DNA of 35,313 nt from Candidatus Bathyarchaeota archaeon (GTDB lineage: Archaea > Thermoproteota > Bathyarchaeia > TCS64), in NCBI GenBank assembly GCA_018652685.1, contig JABIBQ010000078.1, positions 1 to 35,313 on the forward strand. The letters run 5' to 3'. Position numbers and translations under genes: made by a program. This document shows positions 7,810 to 17,039 of this stretch, in pieces. The notes beneath the pieces are model-generated. The model was not told the origin of the DNA, searched no databases, and saw only the letters and a program-made list of their open reading frames with translations. Each line of letters starts with the position of its first letter. The stretch's first letter is position 1.

Positions 7810-8760
7810 CTAGGCTTCAGCGACCCATAGCAGGGTGTCCCCCGCGTTCACCGAATAGTGTACCCTGAGAAAGGTCACAACGCCATCAAACGGCACATGG
7901 ACTTCCTGAAGCGTCTCCCCGATCAGATTACACACCGAGCCGACTTTCTCGCCCTTCTTCACACGCTGCCCCGGCTCGACAAGCCTTCTCCAGGCTCCTC
8001 CCTTGGCAGCCCAGAGCCTCTGGGAGTTCGGGTTTACCAGCTGCGTATGCCTCTCCGCCTCGCCATTGATTATTCCCATATACTTCATAACGTTGACAGC
8101 GCCATCGAAATGGTACTCTACATCAGCTTCCCTGATGGGGTAAGGCGCACCTGACTCGATCATCAGACAGGGAATCCCATACACGTTGACAGCCTCGCCC
8201 GTGTTCCCCGATATGTTAGTAGTCTCGATGAGTGCTGACCTGTAGCAGCCCGCCAGCTCAAGCATCTTCCCGTATATGTTCATGTTCTCGGTTTTGTAGA
8301 TGTATATCCCCCGCGTCACGTCCTCCCCTATGTCCGCGCTGTGGGCGTCGATGAGGGCGTCAGATTTGCTCACGAACTTGTCGAAGACATGGTACGCGAC
8401 CCGTTTTGTGATGGATGCCTCGGCGTCTCCTGGGAAAACCTTGTTCTGGTTCAGATGGTCCAGGATGTTGTGGTAAGGCTTCCTTGCGTGGAAGCCCTCG
8501 GTGTTGACTATGGGCACGAGGATAAGGGTCCCAGAGACCTCAGCGGGGTCGATTGAATCAGCCAGCCTGAAGATAGCCTCGACCGGAGCGCATTCCACCG
8601 CGTGAACACCTCCCAGAATGGTGAGTGTTTTTCCCTTCTTGGCTCCGTTGATGACGATGTATGGCATCTTGACTGTGTGTGTTGACGCCTCCCCGATTTC
8701 AACCCATCCGCGGTGTTTTGTTCCCTGCTCGATCACGATATCATCTATCTGAAAAGACAT
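7810..8760 (-). CDS. Succinylglutamate desuccinylase/aspartoacylase-like zinc hydrolase
   Basis: A 316-residue member of the AstE/AspA branch of M14-type zinc hydrolases. The zinc ligands are visible: H53 and E56 in GGVHAVECAP and H140 in LIDAHSADIGED. The C-terminal third (VHVPFDGVVTFLRVHYSVNAGD) is the small lipoyl-like beta domain common in archaeal members. Relatives remove acyl groups from N-acyl amino acids or related amides. The exact substrate is open. The next upstream genes on the same strand are two creatinase/M24-like proteins, so the three may handle related amide compounds. A short hairpin, AGGGT-AAAAA-ACCCT at 8781-8795, lies in the 38-bp spacer. Confidence 0.85.
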   Translation of the reverse strand: MSFQIDDIVIEQGTKHRGWVEIGEASTHTVKMPYIVINGAKKGKTLTILGGVHAVECAPVEAIFRLADSIDPAEVSGTLILVPIVNTEGFHARKPYHNILDHLNQNKVFPGDAEASITKRVAYHVFDKFVSKSDALIDAHSADIGEDVTRGIYIYKTENMNIYGKMLELAGCYRSALIETTNISGNTGEAVNVYGIPCLMIESGAPYPIREADVEYHFDGAVNVMKYMGIINGEAERHTQLVNPNSQRLWAAKGGAWRRLVEPGQRVKKGEKVGSVCNLIGETLQEVHVPFDGVVTFLRVHYSVNAGDTLLWVAEA

Positions 8761-8798
8761 GGAAGTATGTGGGATAAAATAGGGTAAAAAACCCTTGG

Positions 8799-9968
8799 TT
8801 AGTAGGTGTAGTTGGCAATAAACGGCTCACGCCAGTCCTTCCACCAGCCGATGAGCTTGTTCCCTTCCTCTGTGATTATGAAGGTGTCCTTTGCCATCAG
8901 CAAGTTGTCCTTGGCGTCCCTGATCGCTGGGGCGAACACGATGATCATCCCCGGCTCAAGCTCGGTCTCATCAGCCGCTGAGATGTACGGAGGCTCGTAG
9001 TTACTCGCACCGATACCTGCTCCCAGGGTAACCTTGGACTCAAGTTTGATCTCATTCTCGTCAGCTGTGGCCTTCACCGCGCTATAGACATCACTGGCCT
9101 TTGCGCCTGGCTTCAAAGCCTCCCTAGCAGCCTCCCTGAGAGTGACAAGGCTCTGGTAGTCCTCTTTCATCTCATCAGTGGGATCGTCCATGGATAGCAT
9201 CCTGACTCCATTGCTCCAGTAACCGTTCACCGTTGAGACCAGCTCCATCCTAAGCCACTCCCTCTGCAGGGGCTTTTTGTCCAACCCAATGCCAAACATT
9301 GGTGCGCTAGGCCACCATGTCTTCATATTGGGTTCGCTAACCGCCTGTGCTATGGCCTGGTGTCCAACTTCATCGAGCTCCCTCTCAATGGCGTGGGTCC
9401 TTATGCCCTCGGTGATGTTCATCTCACCGTTCGCCTGGAGAACCAGTATGTGGTGGGCGTGTCCCGCAATGGACTGGTCGTTCTTGGAGACCACCTCATC
9501 AAGAAGTTTAAGCTCCTGAGGTGTCTTCCTTAACCTGAGCTCCCTGAGCAGGTCATCGCATGGGACTAGCTCAAAGTCCTCCAGTGCTCCCTTGAGCCTG
9601 TTGTAGACGTTGAGTGGGGTCCTGTTGACATCGATGCCGATCCTGCCAGTCTTCCTGACTGTGTTCTTGGCGATGTGTACCGCCGCCTCGACGATGCCGC
9701 TTGGGCTTCCGGGCTTTTCGTTGTATGTCCTGGTCTTGTTGATCCAGCTGAGGTTCAGGAAGCTGCTCTCCCACTCATGCGGGAGGACGCAGGTCGCAGG
9801 CTCATCCTTGGTCCAGAAGACCGCCATGTATCTATCGGGGAATGACTGTGGGAAGTGGAGGTACGCACCTGACAGGTACTGTACGTTATCGTAACCGAAC
9901 ACTAGGATCGCGTCGTATCCCGCCTCGCTTATCCCGGCGTTCACTTTCTCAATTATTTCTTCTCTCAT
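8799..9968 (-). CDS. Creatinase/M24 aminopeptidase-like protein, metal ligands lost
   Basis: A 389-residue protein with the two-domain creatinase/prolidase layout: an N-terminal domain (about 1-150) and a C-terminal pita-bread domain. The five metal-ligand positions of M24 metallopeptidases appear replaced: E242 and N253 for the two aspartates (RMELVSTVNGYWSN), A317 for histidine (TLGAGIGASNYE), A346 for glutamate (IIVFAPAIRD), and a lysine or Asp near 360 for the last glutamate. It may therefore be a metal-independent hydrolase, as creatinase is, or a non-catalytic partner. It follows a paralogue by 12 bp, with AGGAGGA before its ATG, so both are in one operon. Peptidase activity should not be assumed. 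Confidence 0.85.
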   Translation of the reverse strand: MREEIIEKVNAGISEAGYDAILVFGYDNVQYLSGAYLHFPQSFPDRYMAVFWTKDEPATCVLPHEWESSFLNLSWINKTRTYNEKPGSPSGIVEAAVHIAKNTVRKTGRIGIDVNRTPLNVYNRLKGALEDFELVPCDDLLRELRLRKTPQELKLLDEVVSKNDQSIAGHAHHILVLQANGEMNITEGIRTHAIERELDEVGHQAIAQAVSEPNMKTWWPSAPMFGIGLDKKPLQREWLRMELVSTVNGYWSNGVRMLSMDDPTDEMKEDYQSLVTLREAAREALKPGAKASDVYSAVKATADENEIKLESKVTLGAGIGASNYEPPYISAADETELEPGMIIVFAPAIRDAKDNLLMAKDTFIITEEGNKLIGWWKDWREPFIANYTY

Positions 9969-9980
9969 TTCATGTTCCTC

Positions 9981-11138
9981 CTAGTGGGTTGTCCTCATGC
10001 CATAGACCTCGTACATCTTGTCCCATGTCATGTACCAGCTAAGCTTCCTGTTTCCATCTTCCGTGATGACATAGAGGTCCTTGTCGTGGATTAGCTCCTT
10101 CCTCGGACCATACGTGTAGATATCCAGCGCAATCACCATCCCTGGTTTGAGCTCGGTGCTGCAGTTGAGGTTCAGGTAAGGTGCCTCGTGGTGGCTCGCG
10201 CCAACCCCGTGACCGATGCCCGGCTCCTTCCAGAAGCCTATTGCTTGCTTCTCAGCGGCCCTCGCTACGTGGGCGTAGACCTCGTTGCACGCAACACCTG
10301 GCTTGAGCATCTCAAGTGCTTTGTCCCTGAGCAGGATGTTCTCCTTATACGCGTCCTCCTGTTCAGGACTTGGGCTACCCGTCACGCCCATCCTACCGAG
10401 GTTAGTCCAGTATCCCATATAGTGACCACTCATGTCCATCCTGAAGATATCTCCCTCCTTGATCCAACCCCTCTGGGGAGTGTAGTAGATCTGACCGTCA
10501 CTTCCGAAACCACAGTTCAGTAGGCTCACCCCGCTGGCGCCGTTCTCGTTGGTGTGAACACGCATCCTCTCCGCGAACTCAGCTATGGAATACCTCTGGT
10601 GCCCCACCGTCCCGTCGAGGTGCATCAACGCGTAAATTATGCCTCTATCAGCTTGCTTGCATGCCCTCTCGATAAGTCCTATCTCGCCCTCTGTCTTGAT
10701 GATCCTGAGATCCCTGAACATCGGGTCCGCTGGCTCCCACTGTACTCCTGGGAGTTTTCCTGATAATGAGTCCATCAAGCCCTTTGTGACGCGTGCCGCA
10801 TCGATGCCGATCTTATTCTTGTCAAGCCCCATGCTCACGATGAGCTCCTCCATGGCCTTGACGAATGCCCCTGTCTCGTATCCTTGGTTCTCGTCGTAGA
10901 CAAGCATCTCGCCTGTCCAGCCCTGGTCAAGTACTGCCTGTGACCATTCCTGTGGCACTATAACGACGGGGGAACCCTCCTTGGGCATCAGCACCGCTGC
11001 TTTCCTTGATGGATAGTTTTCCGCGAAGGGCAAGACAGTCCTAGATAGGTAATTGTAGTTGTCCACGCCCAGCGCCAAGATCGCGTCGTACTGGCTTTCC
11101 GATACGGCGGTCTCTATTTTTTGTTTGAGTTGATCCAT
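9981..11138 (-). CDS. Creatinase/M24 aminopeptidase-like protein
   Basis: A 385-residue paralogue of the next gene downstream; the N-termini align well (QYDAILALG against GYDAILVFG). The start at 11138 is chosen because an AGGAG sequence precedes it and it matches the paralogue's N-terminus; an in-frame ATG at 11159 would add seven residues. Metal-site positions are partly kept: D235 (FRMDMSG) and H310 (GIGHGVGASHHE). The second Asp is N246, the first Glu is D339 and the last Glu position appears to be Lys. This is intermediate between a true M24 metallopeptidase and creatinase. It is probably cytoplasmic and may act together with its paralogue, perhaps as a heteromer; that is inference. Confidence 0.85.
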   Translation of the reverse strand: MDQLKQKIETAVSESQYDAILALGVDNYNYLSRTVLPFAENYPSRKAAVLMPKEGSPVVIVPQEWSQAVLDQGWTGEMLVYDENQGYETGAFVKAMEELIVSMGLDKNKIGIDAARVTKGLMDSLSGKLPGVQWEPADPMFRDLRIIKTEGEIGLIERACKQADRGIIYALMHLDGTVGHQRYSIAEFAERMRVHTNENGASGVSLLNCGFGSDGQIYYTPQRGWIKEGDIFRMDMSGHYMGYWTNLGRMGVTGSPSPEQEDAYKENILLRDKALEMLKPGVACNEVYAHVARAAEKQAIGFWKEPGIGHGVGASHHEAPYLNLNCSTELKPGMVIALDIYTYGPRKELIHDKDLYVITEDGNRKLSWYMTWDKMYEVYGMRTTH

Positions 11139-11262
11139 TTTGGATGCTCCTATTTGCATAGAATCCTATTATTGACTAAGGAAATGTTACGGCGCTTCGA
11201 TATAAGCGGTTTTCGGCTCTCCCGAGATTCCGTTTATAAAGGATACGAGTTGAAAACGGATT

Positions 11263-11655
11263 TTAAGGGAACGGGTCGTTGAATTTCTGTATCTCGATGA
11301 CATACCCCTCGGGGTCGTGAAGCAGGAATATCCTCATATTCATCTCCACATCATCATGAGGCTCGTTCAGGGTCTCCACACCGTTCTCCATAAAGTGCTC
11401 GTACCACGCGTCGGGGTCATCAACGATGACCGTGAGCATGACGGGCTTCGTCGGGTCATACTTGTGGTACCCGATGTTGCCATCAACGCAGCCCATGAAT
11501 GCTTTGTCGGCCACCTTGAATATCTTGGCCCATTTCTGGTCCTGTACCAACTCGAATCCCATTATCTTCTCGTAGAACTCCCCTGCCTTTGCCATGTCCT
11601 TGTAGTAGAAGAAAGTCAATAATCCGTCCACGCTTGGAGGTGCCATGACAGACAT
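11263..11655 (-). CDS. VOC superfamily (glyoxalase/dioxygenase-like) protein
   Basis: A 130-residue single-domain VOC protein with the paired beta-alpha-beta-beta-beta modules. The N-terminal module includes TFFYYKDMAKAGEFYEKIMG; the C-terminal one includes DDPDAWYEHFMENG and ends in FLLHDPEGYVIEIQKF, with the usual C-terminal Glu metal ligand. The family covers glyoxalases, epimerases, dioxygenases and binding proteins, so the reaction is open. An AGGAGACC sequence lies just before the ATG. It is divergent from a peroxiredoxin gene, and the intervening AT-rich segment could serve both. Confidence 0.85.
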   Translation of the reverse strand: MSVMAPPSVDGLLTFFYYKDMAKAGEFYEKIMGFELVQDQKWAKIFKVADKAFMGCVDGNIGYHKYDPTKPVMLTVIVDDPDAWYEHFMENGVETLNEPHDDVEMNMRIFLLHDPEGYVIEIQKFNDPFP

Positions 11656-11700
11656 ATGGTCTCCTGAAATATGAACTGTACTCGGGGATTTTCATATATC

Positions 11701-11709
11701 TATAAAATA
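11701..11709 (+). promoter_or_regulatory. TATA-like box for the peroxiredoxin gene
   Basis: TATAAAATA lies 29-37 nt before the ATG at 11738, predicting a leader of only a few bases. The same AT-rich stretch read on the other strand could serve the divergent VOC gene. Confidence 0.55.
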
Positions 11710-11737
11710 CCCCCTTCCCCACCAATTATAGATTGAA

Positions 11738-12208
11738 ATGGTTTCAGTAGGCGACAAGGCGCCTGGGTTCACCCTCGTCAACCACGAGATGAAGTCGGCG
11801 TCACTTGATGATTACTCTGGCGGGAACGTAGTCCTGGCATTCTACCCCGGCGCATTCACCGGCGGATGTAAGATCGAATTGTGCTCAATACGGGACGGTA
11901 TTGCCAAACTTGAGGACTTGGACGCGGTGGTCCTCGGCATCAGCGTGAACGATCCGTTCTCCAACCGAGCTTTCCACGAGGACAACGTGCTGAACTTCCA
12001 GCTCCTTTGTGACTACAACAGGGAGGTGGTCAAGTCATACGATGTATACCACGAGGACTTTGCCGGCTTGAAGGGGTACACCGCTGCAAAGCGTAGCGTC
12101 TTCATTGTTGGTAACGACGGTCTGGTCAAATACAAATGGATCACGGAGAACCCAGGGGTACTGCCAGATTTTGATGAAGTCCAAAACGAACTATCCAAGC
12201 TGACCTAA
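11738..12208 (+). CDS. Peroxiredoxin (AhpC/TSA family)
   Basis: A 156-residue thioredoxin-fold peroxiredoxin that reduces hydrogen peroxide or organic peroxides. The active-site loop FYPGAFTGGCKIELC has the conserved Pro37, Thr41 and peroxidatic Cys44. Cys49, five residues on, could be the resolving cysteine. The C-terminal RSVFIVGNDGLVKYKW is the usual last beta hairpin. It is the only peroxiredoxin on the plus strand here; a PrxQ-type one lies in the redox operon 3 kb away. A small frame-disrupted gene follows 19 bp downstream and may share the transcript. Confidence 0.93.
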   Translation: MVSVGDKAPGFTLVNHEMKSASLDDYSGGNVVLAFYPGAFTGGCKIELCSIRDGIAKLEDLDAVVLGISVNDPFSNRAFHEDNVLNFQLLCDYNREVVKSYDVYHEDFAGLKGYTAAKRSVFIVGNDGLVKYKWITENPGVLPDFDEVQNELSKLT

Positions 12209-12227
12209 CGCGCGCTCCCTCAGAAAA

Positions 12228-12535
12228 GTGGCGATTGACTTTCCGGAGGTATGCATCATACACACCGGGATAGCGCCCGCTCAGGACGTCCCTGAGTCTG
12301 GATTTGGTTCGCTCGACACCCTCGAGAGCATCCAGGCCTTCTTCGGTGGAGCGAAAACCATCTCGGAGGGAGATGTGAAAACATCCTCAGTAAGAGCGGT
12401 AAGAGTCTCGGGACGTACGATTTCATCTTCGAGTGGTTCCAGAAACCGAGCGTGGCTCAGCTAGAGGAACTCATCATCAAGATAGATGAAGCCTTGGTAC
12501 CTACCAAGGCCAGGTACACCATGACGACAAAGTAG
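12228..12535 (+). pseudogene. Small unknown gene interrupted by a frameshift
   Basis: The family is not recognised. From a GTG at 12228 one frame reads a protein-like stretch through FGGAKTISEGD, then becomes Ser/Arg-rich nonsense until a stop at 12464. In another frame, from about 12374, the coding character resumes: ENILSKSGKSLGTYDFIFEW, then FQKPSVAQLEELIIKIDEAL, ending at the TAG at 12533. The two halves join naturally if one base is gained or lost near 12374-12378. The intact product would be about 102 residues. It may be a young pseudogene, an assembly error, or a programmed shift; no slippery sequence is obvious. It follows the peroxiredoxin gene on the same strand. Confidence 0.5.
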
Positions 12536-12538
12536 GTC

Positions 12539-14557
12539 CTATTGTTCACCCAGCTGTTCCCAGACTTTTTCCATGTCCCCCGTAGGAAGGTTGCACACAA
12601 ACTCAGTGCAGACATAGATCATGATGTCTTCGCTGGGTTTCATCTCGGCAAGGTAACCCACCGAGGCCACCAGCTCCTCCGAGTATCTGTGTATCACTGC
12701 GCTGGGCAGGTATCTCTGGTCAAGCTGGGAGATAATTTCTCTTGCTTCATCATTTTTCCCTGATACAACGACCTCTGCGCTTGGCCCGAACGCGAAATCG
12801 AGCCCTGAAAGCAGCATCGAGTACACGTGTGGAGCCCCAAGAACTGAGGAGGAGAAGAAACGTAACAGTTTAGCGGCCTCCTCCTCTAGCGAGGTGTTGC
12901 CCGTCAGCCTTGAAAGTCGCACCAGATTCATGAACGCAACCGAGTTACCACTGGGGATGGCACCGTCATACAGCTCCTTCCTCCTAGCAAGCAGCTCCTC
13001 GGCTTCGCTTGAGGTGAAGTAGAATCCCCCCTCGGAGTCCGCAAACTGGGACATCATAACCTCGTTGACCCTGATGGCTGCATCCAGGAACCTCTTCTCC
13101 TGGGTCGCCTGGTAGATCTCGATGAGCCCCCATGTCGTAAACGCATAATCGTTGAGGAACCCGCCGATCTGGGCCTCGCCCTCTCTGTACCTGTGGAGAA
13201 GTTCCTCTCCGTCCCACATGGTCCCGAGGATGAAATCCGCCGACCTAACCGCCTCCTCTGCGTACTCGCTCACCTGGAACGCCCTGGCAGCCTTGCTCAG
13301 GGCCGCTATCATCAGTCCATTCCAGTCCGTGAGTATCTTGTCGTCAAGGAGTGGCCTGACGCGTTTCTCCCTCTGCTCGAACAGTTTGCTCTTGATCTCC
13401 ACCAGCTTTCCAGGCGGCTCATCACTTGCAACATGGAGTATGTTGGTTCCCGTCTTCTCCTGAGTGACCTCATCAACATAGTTTCCTCCCGGTTTGACCC
13501 CGAGGTAGACAAGCACGTTTTGCCCCTCATCTCCCGCGATGTTCTGGAGTTCATCAACGGTCCAGACATAATACTTGCCCTCCTCCCCCTCGCTGTCAGC
13601 GTCCTCCGCTGAGTAGAAGCCGCCATAGGTTGAGGCAAGGTCACGCAGCACGTATGCTATTATTTGCTCAGCAGTGTCCCTGTACTCATCCTTGCCCGTC
13701 GCCTGATACGCTTCTGTGTACGCCATCAGCAGCATGGCCTGGTCGTAGAGCATCTTCTCAAAATGCGGGACCAGCCACTTCCTGTCGGTGCTGTACCTAT
13801 GGAACCCGTAGCCGACGTGGTCAAACATCCCCCCTTTCGCCATTTTCTGGAGCGTGTTCTCGACAATGTCCAATGCCTTCTTTTTACCCGTTCTTTTCCA
13901 ATACCTTAGCAGGAACAGTAGGTTGTGGGGGGACGGGAACTTTGGCGCCTCGCCGAACCCCCCGTATTCTTCATCGTACCTTTCATTGAGCAACAGGAAC
14001 CCTGTATCAAGAACGCCCTCGCTGATTTCCTCCCCTCCGCCTGAACTCCCTGCGCCCAGCGAGGCTGCTATGCTCTCGCCGATACCCATCATTCTCTCCC
14101 TCTGATCCTGCCAGTACTTGGCTATCTGGGGGACGAGGTCGAGCATGCCCACCACATTGAACCTGTTCTCCTTTGGGATGTAGGTGGCGGAGTAGAACGG
14201 CTTCTTGTCAGGGGTCATTATGATTGTCAGTGGCCAGCCGCCTCCCCCCGTCATCATCTGACTTACCGCCATGTAAACACCGTCGATATCAGGCCGCTCC
14301 TCTCTGTCCACCTTGATGTTGATGAACACCTCGTTCATGAGGTCGGCTACCTCCTGGTCTGTGAAGCTCTCGTGCTCCATGACGTGGCACCAGTGGCAGG
14401 TCGAGTAACCGATGCTGAGGAAGATTGGCTTGTCCAGCCTCTTTGCCTCCTGAAACGCTTCGTCGCCCCACGGGTACCAGTCAACGGGGTTGTAGGCGTG
14501 CTGCAGCAGGTAGGGGCTCTTCTCATGGAACAGTCTGTTTGGGCTCGGTTGTGTCAT
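12539..14557 (-). CDS. Thioredoxin-fold DUF255 protein (YyaL/SPATA20 family)
   Basis: A 672-residue protein of the usual length for this family. The N-terminal thioredoxin-like domain begins with [20 protein letters not shown] and carries the CxxC motif C54-H-W-C57 in [17 protein letters not shown]. The rest (about 180-660) is an alpha/alpha toroid like those of N-acylglucosamine 2-epimerases and glycosidases, including [34 protein letters not shown] and [16 protein letters not shown]. Function is not established for the family; a thiol-redox role is suggested by the CxxC and by its place as the last gene of an operon with a peroxiredoxin, a nitroreductase and a flavin disulfide reductase. 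The spacing to the preceding gene is 5 bp. Confidence 0.92.
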   Translation of the reverse strand: MTQPSPNRLFHEKSPYLLQHAYNPVDWYPWGDEAFQEAKRLDKPIFLSIGYSTCHWCHVMEHESFTDQEVADLMNEVFINIKVDREERPDIDGVYMAVSQMMTGGGGWPLTIIMTPDKKPFYSATYIPKENRFNVVGMLDLVPQIAKYWQDQRERMMGIGESIAASLGAGSSGGGEEISEGVLDTGFLLLNERYDEEYGGFGEAPKFPSPHNLLFLLRYWKRTGKKKALDIVENTLQKMAKGGMFDHVGYGFHRYSTDRKWLVPHFEKMLYDQAMLLMAYTEAYQATGKDEYRDTAEQIIAYVLRDLASTYGGFYSAEDADSEGEEGKYYVWTVDELQNIAGDEGQNVLVYLGVKPGGNYVDEVTQEKTGTNILHVASDEPPGKLVEIKSKLFEQREKRVRPLLDDKILTDWNGLMIAALSKAARAFQVSEYAEEAVRSADFILGTMWDGEELLHRYREGEAQIGGFLNDYAFTTWGLIEIYQATQEKRFLDAAIRVNEVMMSQFADSEGGFYFTSSEAEELLARRKELYDGAIPSGNSVAFMNLVRLSRLTGNTSLEEEAAKLLRFFSSSVLGAPHVYSMLLSGLDFAFGPSAEVVVSGKNDEAREIISQLDQRYLPSAVIHRYSEELVASVGYLAEMKPSEDIMIYVCTEFVCNLPTGDMEKVWEQLGEQ

Positions 14558-14562
14558 CTCGT

Positions 14563-15126
14563 TTATTCCTCTCGTCTATACTCGTTATGGAAGGCGAACT
14601 CTTCCAGTTGCTTCCGCTCTGGCCTGATCTTCTCTTTCTCTACCTGACCCTCATTAAGGCTGGGGTGAAATTCCTCCATCTTCTTCCCCACGATCACTAG
14701 TGCAAGAAGCGTGTTCCCGTCGGGGATACCCAGTATCTCCCTAGCCATCTTGGGCTTGAAGCCAGCGATGGGGTGGGCCACAAGTCCAAGCTCAGTTGCC
14801 CTGAGGATCAAGGTAGCTGTCGCCATGCCCAGGTCGAACTGGTGATATATCCTGCTCCTGATGACGCAGTCGTTCTCCTCCTTGCTGAACACCGCGATTA
14901 TCATTGAACTTTGATGGGCCCACAGGTTTCCCCTCGACAGGGTAGTGAACATCTCCTCCAATTTCTCCCTCTCGTAAACGAACACATACCTCCATGGCTG
15001 GTTGTTGTTACAAGATGCTGCCAGTTGGGCGTGCCTAGCGAGGTCTTCAACTATCTCCGGGGTGATCTCCGCTGCCTTAAGTGACCTGTACGCCCTCCGA
15101 ACGTGGATTGCATCCGTCACGTTCAT
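14563..15126 (-). CDS. Nitroreductase family flavoprotein
   Basis: A 187-residue FMN-dependent nitroreductase-family protein. It has the N-terminal RRAYRSLK phosphate/FMN-binding pattern, [15 protein letters not shown], and the central [26 protein letters not shown] helix-loop. Members reduce nitro compounds, quinones or flavins with NAD(P)H. Its start overlaps the stop of the PrxQ-type gene by 4 bp and it is followed by the DUF255 gene, so it is part of a redox operon. The natural substrate is unknown. Confidence 0.9.
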   Translation of the reverse strand: MNVTDAIHVRRAYRSLKAAEITPEIVEDLARHAQLAASCNNNQPWRYVFVYEREKLEEMFTTLSRGNLWAHQSSMIIAVFSKEENDCVIRSRIYHQFDLGMATATLILRATELGLVAHPIAGFKPKMAREILGIPDGNTLLALVIVGKKMEEFHPSLNEGQVEKEKIRPERKQLEEFAFHNEYRREE

Positions 15127-15596
15127 CTCTGGAGCTCCTCTAGCTTGGCCCTTACCGCCTCGACGTGCCCCTTGACCCTGACTTTCGACCAGATGTGGGC
15201 TATTTTTCCTTCGGGGTCAATGATGAACGTGCTCCTGACCACCCCCATGTACTCCCTGCCGTACATTTTCTTTAGCTGCCACGCCCCGTATTCCTTTAGC
15301 GTCTCCTTCTCGGAGTCGCTGAGGAGGTTTATGGTGAGATTATGCTTTTCCCTGAAGTTGGTGTGACTCCTAAGACTGTCAGGACTAGCGGCCAATATCA
15401 CCGCGTTCTTTTCCTTGAACTCACCCTCCGCAGCCGTGAACTCTAGTGCCTCTAGGGTACAACCCGATGTGTTGTCCTTGGGGTAGAAGTAGAGTATCGC
15501 CCATTTTCCCCTCTGGTCCGCGAGGCATATCTCACCCCTCTCGGGGTCGGGCAGGCAGAAATCAGGGGCTTTGTCGCCTATCTTTAACTCGGTCAT
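15123..15596 (-). CDS. Peroxiredoxin, PrxQ/BCP type
   Basis: A 157-residue thiol peroxidase. The active-site loop YFYPKDNTSGCTLEALEF has the peroxidatic Cys46. The usual Pro two residues before it is Ser44, and the family's common resolving Cys, five residues after, is Leu51. It thus looks like a 1-Cys form that may need an external thiol; C14 and C24 are other cysteines. The ATG at 15596 is preferred because GGTGA lies five bases upstream; a GTG at 15605 is in frame but would use the Shine-Dalgarno itself as its start. It lies 50 bp after the flavin disulfide reductase, whose thiol product may ultimately recycle it. Confidence 0.92.
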   Translation of the reverse strand: MTELKIGDKAPDFCLPDPERGEICLADQRGKWAILYFYPKDNTSGCTLEALEFTAAEGEFKEKNAVILAASPDSLRSHTNFREKHNLTINLLSDSEKETLKEYGAWQLKKMYGREYMGVVRSTFIIDPEGKIAHIWSKVRVKGHVEAVRAKLEELQR

Positions 15597-15646
15597 ATGA
15601 TTCACCAGAATATAATGGAAAAAAGGAGTTGCGTTATATAAACCGT

Positions 15647-17017
15647 TTAGGGCTCCCTCAGATTGAAGAAGGCCCGTTGGACCACCTCGGATAACGCCGG
15701 GTGGATGTGCATCGCGTCGGCGATGGGGTGTACGGTTCCGTCGCCTGCGTTCATCACGTTGATGATCTCCTGTATCAGGATAGGCGCAAATGGACCTATG
15801 ATGCTTGCTCCTAGAATCTTGTACTCCTCCTTTGATAGGATCACCTTGACGTAGCCGTCCTCCTCCGCCATTGCGGCTCCTTTTGCCGTATCACTGTAAT
15901 TGTACTCCCCGATGAGGTAGCTGATTTCTTGAGCCTTAACCTCAGCCTCAGTGAGCCCTACCGCGGCCACCTGTGGCCAGCTGAACGCGGCGTAAGGGAC
16001 GAGGTCATAGTTCATTGGGTGGGAGTGGCCGTGTTTGTATCTCTGCCAGACCAGCCTAGCCTCGGCGTTGGCCACGTGCTTGTACATGTCCCTACCGATG
16101 GCGTCGCCGAACGCGATTATATTCTCCTTTGATGTCTGATACTCCTCATCAACGATAATGTAACCCCTTTTGTCCACATCGACTCCGGTTTTCTCTACTT
16201 TCATGAGGTCCGCGTTGCTTTTCCTTCCTGCGGCGATAAATATTGTCTCAACTTCGTACTCCTTCTCTTCCCCGTTCTTGGTCCTGGCCTTGACGAGAAG
16301 CCCGTCCCCTTTCCTCTGGACCTCCCTGACCTCAATGTCTGTCTTGATGTGCATCCGCTGCCTCATGGATGTGATGAGTATATCCGAGACCTCTGGTTCC
16401 CCGTTCTTGATAAGGCGGCGGCTCCTGCTGAGGAGTGACACGTCCACCCCCATGCTTGAGAAGAAGTGGGCCATCTCGACTGCTATCAGTCCGCCCCCCA
16501 CGATGACCATGCTCTCTGGCCTCTCTGTCATGTCCCAAACATTATCATTGGTGATGTAATCGACGTCCTCCAGGCCCTTGATGGGAGGTATGAAGGGACG
16601 TGCGCCACTTGCGAGAAAAATGGTATCCGCCTTGATGACTTTGTCGCCCACCTGCATAGTGTAATCGTCGATGAACTCTCCCTGGACAGGGTAGAAGCTA
16701 AGCCCCTCCACGTATCCGATGGCGTCCTCCATGGGGTGTCTATCGTGCTCCACGAACTCCTTGGTCCTCCTCATGATGAACGGGAAGTCAATCTCATCGA
16801 TGGTCACCTTGATGCCCAGACGTTCGGCGTGCTTGATCTGGTTCACCATATCCGCGGGGTAGATCACCATCTTGGATGGGATGCACCCAACGTTGAGGCA
16901 TGTGCCCCCCAGCTTCCCCATCTCAACGAGAGCAACGGTCTTGCCATTGTTGACAGCGGCGTCCGCGATCATCATTCCGCTACCGCTTCCCACCACTAGG
17001 ATATCAAAATGCTTCAT
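15647..17017 (-). CDS. Class I pyridine nucleotide-disulfide oxidoreductase (dihydrolipoamide dehydrogenase-like)
   Basis: A 456-residue FAD protein. It has the FAD-binding GSGSG (residues 10-14), the redox-active pair C40/C45 in GGTCLNVGCIPSK, a second dinucleotide motif VIVGGGLIAVEMAHFF, the FAD-binding FGDAIGRD and the C-terminal catalytic H439/E444 (HIHPALSE). Family members reduce a disulfide such as lipoamide, mycothione or mercuric ion with NAD(P)H. No E1/E2 or other lipoamide-complex gene is near. The downstream peroxiredoxin and thioredoxin-fold genes suggest it feeds a low-molecular-weight or protein thiol system; this is inference. It is the first gene of the redox operon. Confidence 0.92.
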   Translation of the reverse strand: MKHFDILVVGSGSGMMIADAAVNNGKTVALVEMGKLGGTCLNVGCIPSKMVIYPADMVNQIKHAERLGIKVTIDEIDFPFIMRRTKEFVEHDRHPMEDAIGYVEGLSFYPVQGEFIDDYTMQVGDKVIKADTIFLASGARPFIPPIKGLEDVDYITNDNVWDMTERPESMVIVGGGLIAVEMAHFFSSMGVDVSLLSRSRRLIKNGEPEVSDILITSMRQRMHIKTDIEVREVQRKGDGLLVKARTKNGEEKEYEVETIFIAAGRKSNADLMKVEKTGVDVDKRGYIIVDEEYQTSKENIIAFGDAIGRDMYKHVANAEARLVWQRYKHGHSHPMNYDLVPYAAFSWPQVAAVGLTEAEVKAQEISYLIGEYNYSDTAKGAAMAEEDGYVKVILSKEEYKILGASIIGPFAPILIQEIINVMNAGDGTVHPIADAMHIHPALSEVVQRAFFNLREP

Positions 17018-17039
17018 ATCTAGTTGACTAAGATGGGTA

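Noticed and set aside
8781-8795. AGGGT-AAAAA-ACCCT hairpin between the M24-like and aspartoacylase-like genes
   Set aside because: A five-bp stem with a homopolymer loop is too weak to call a terminator; noted only as context.
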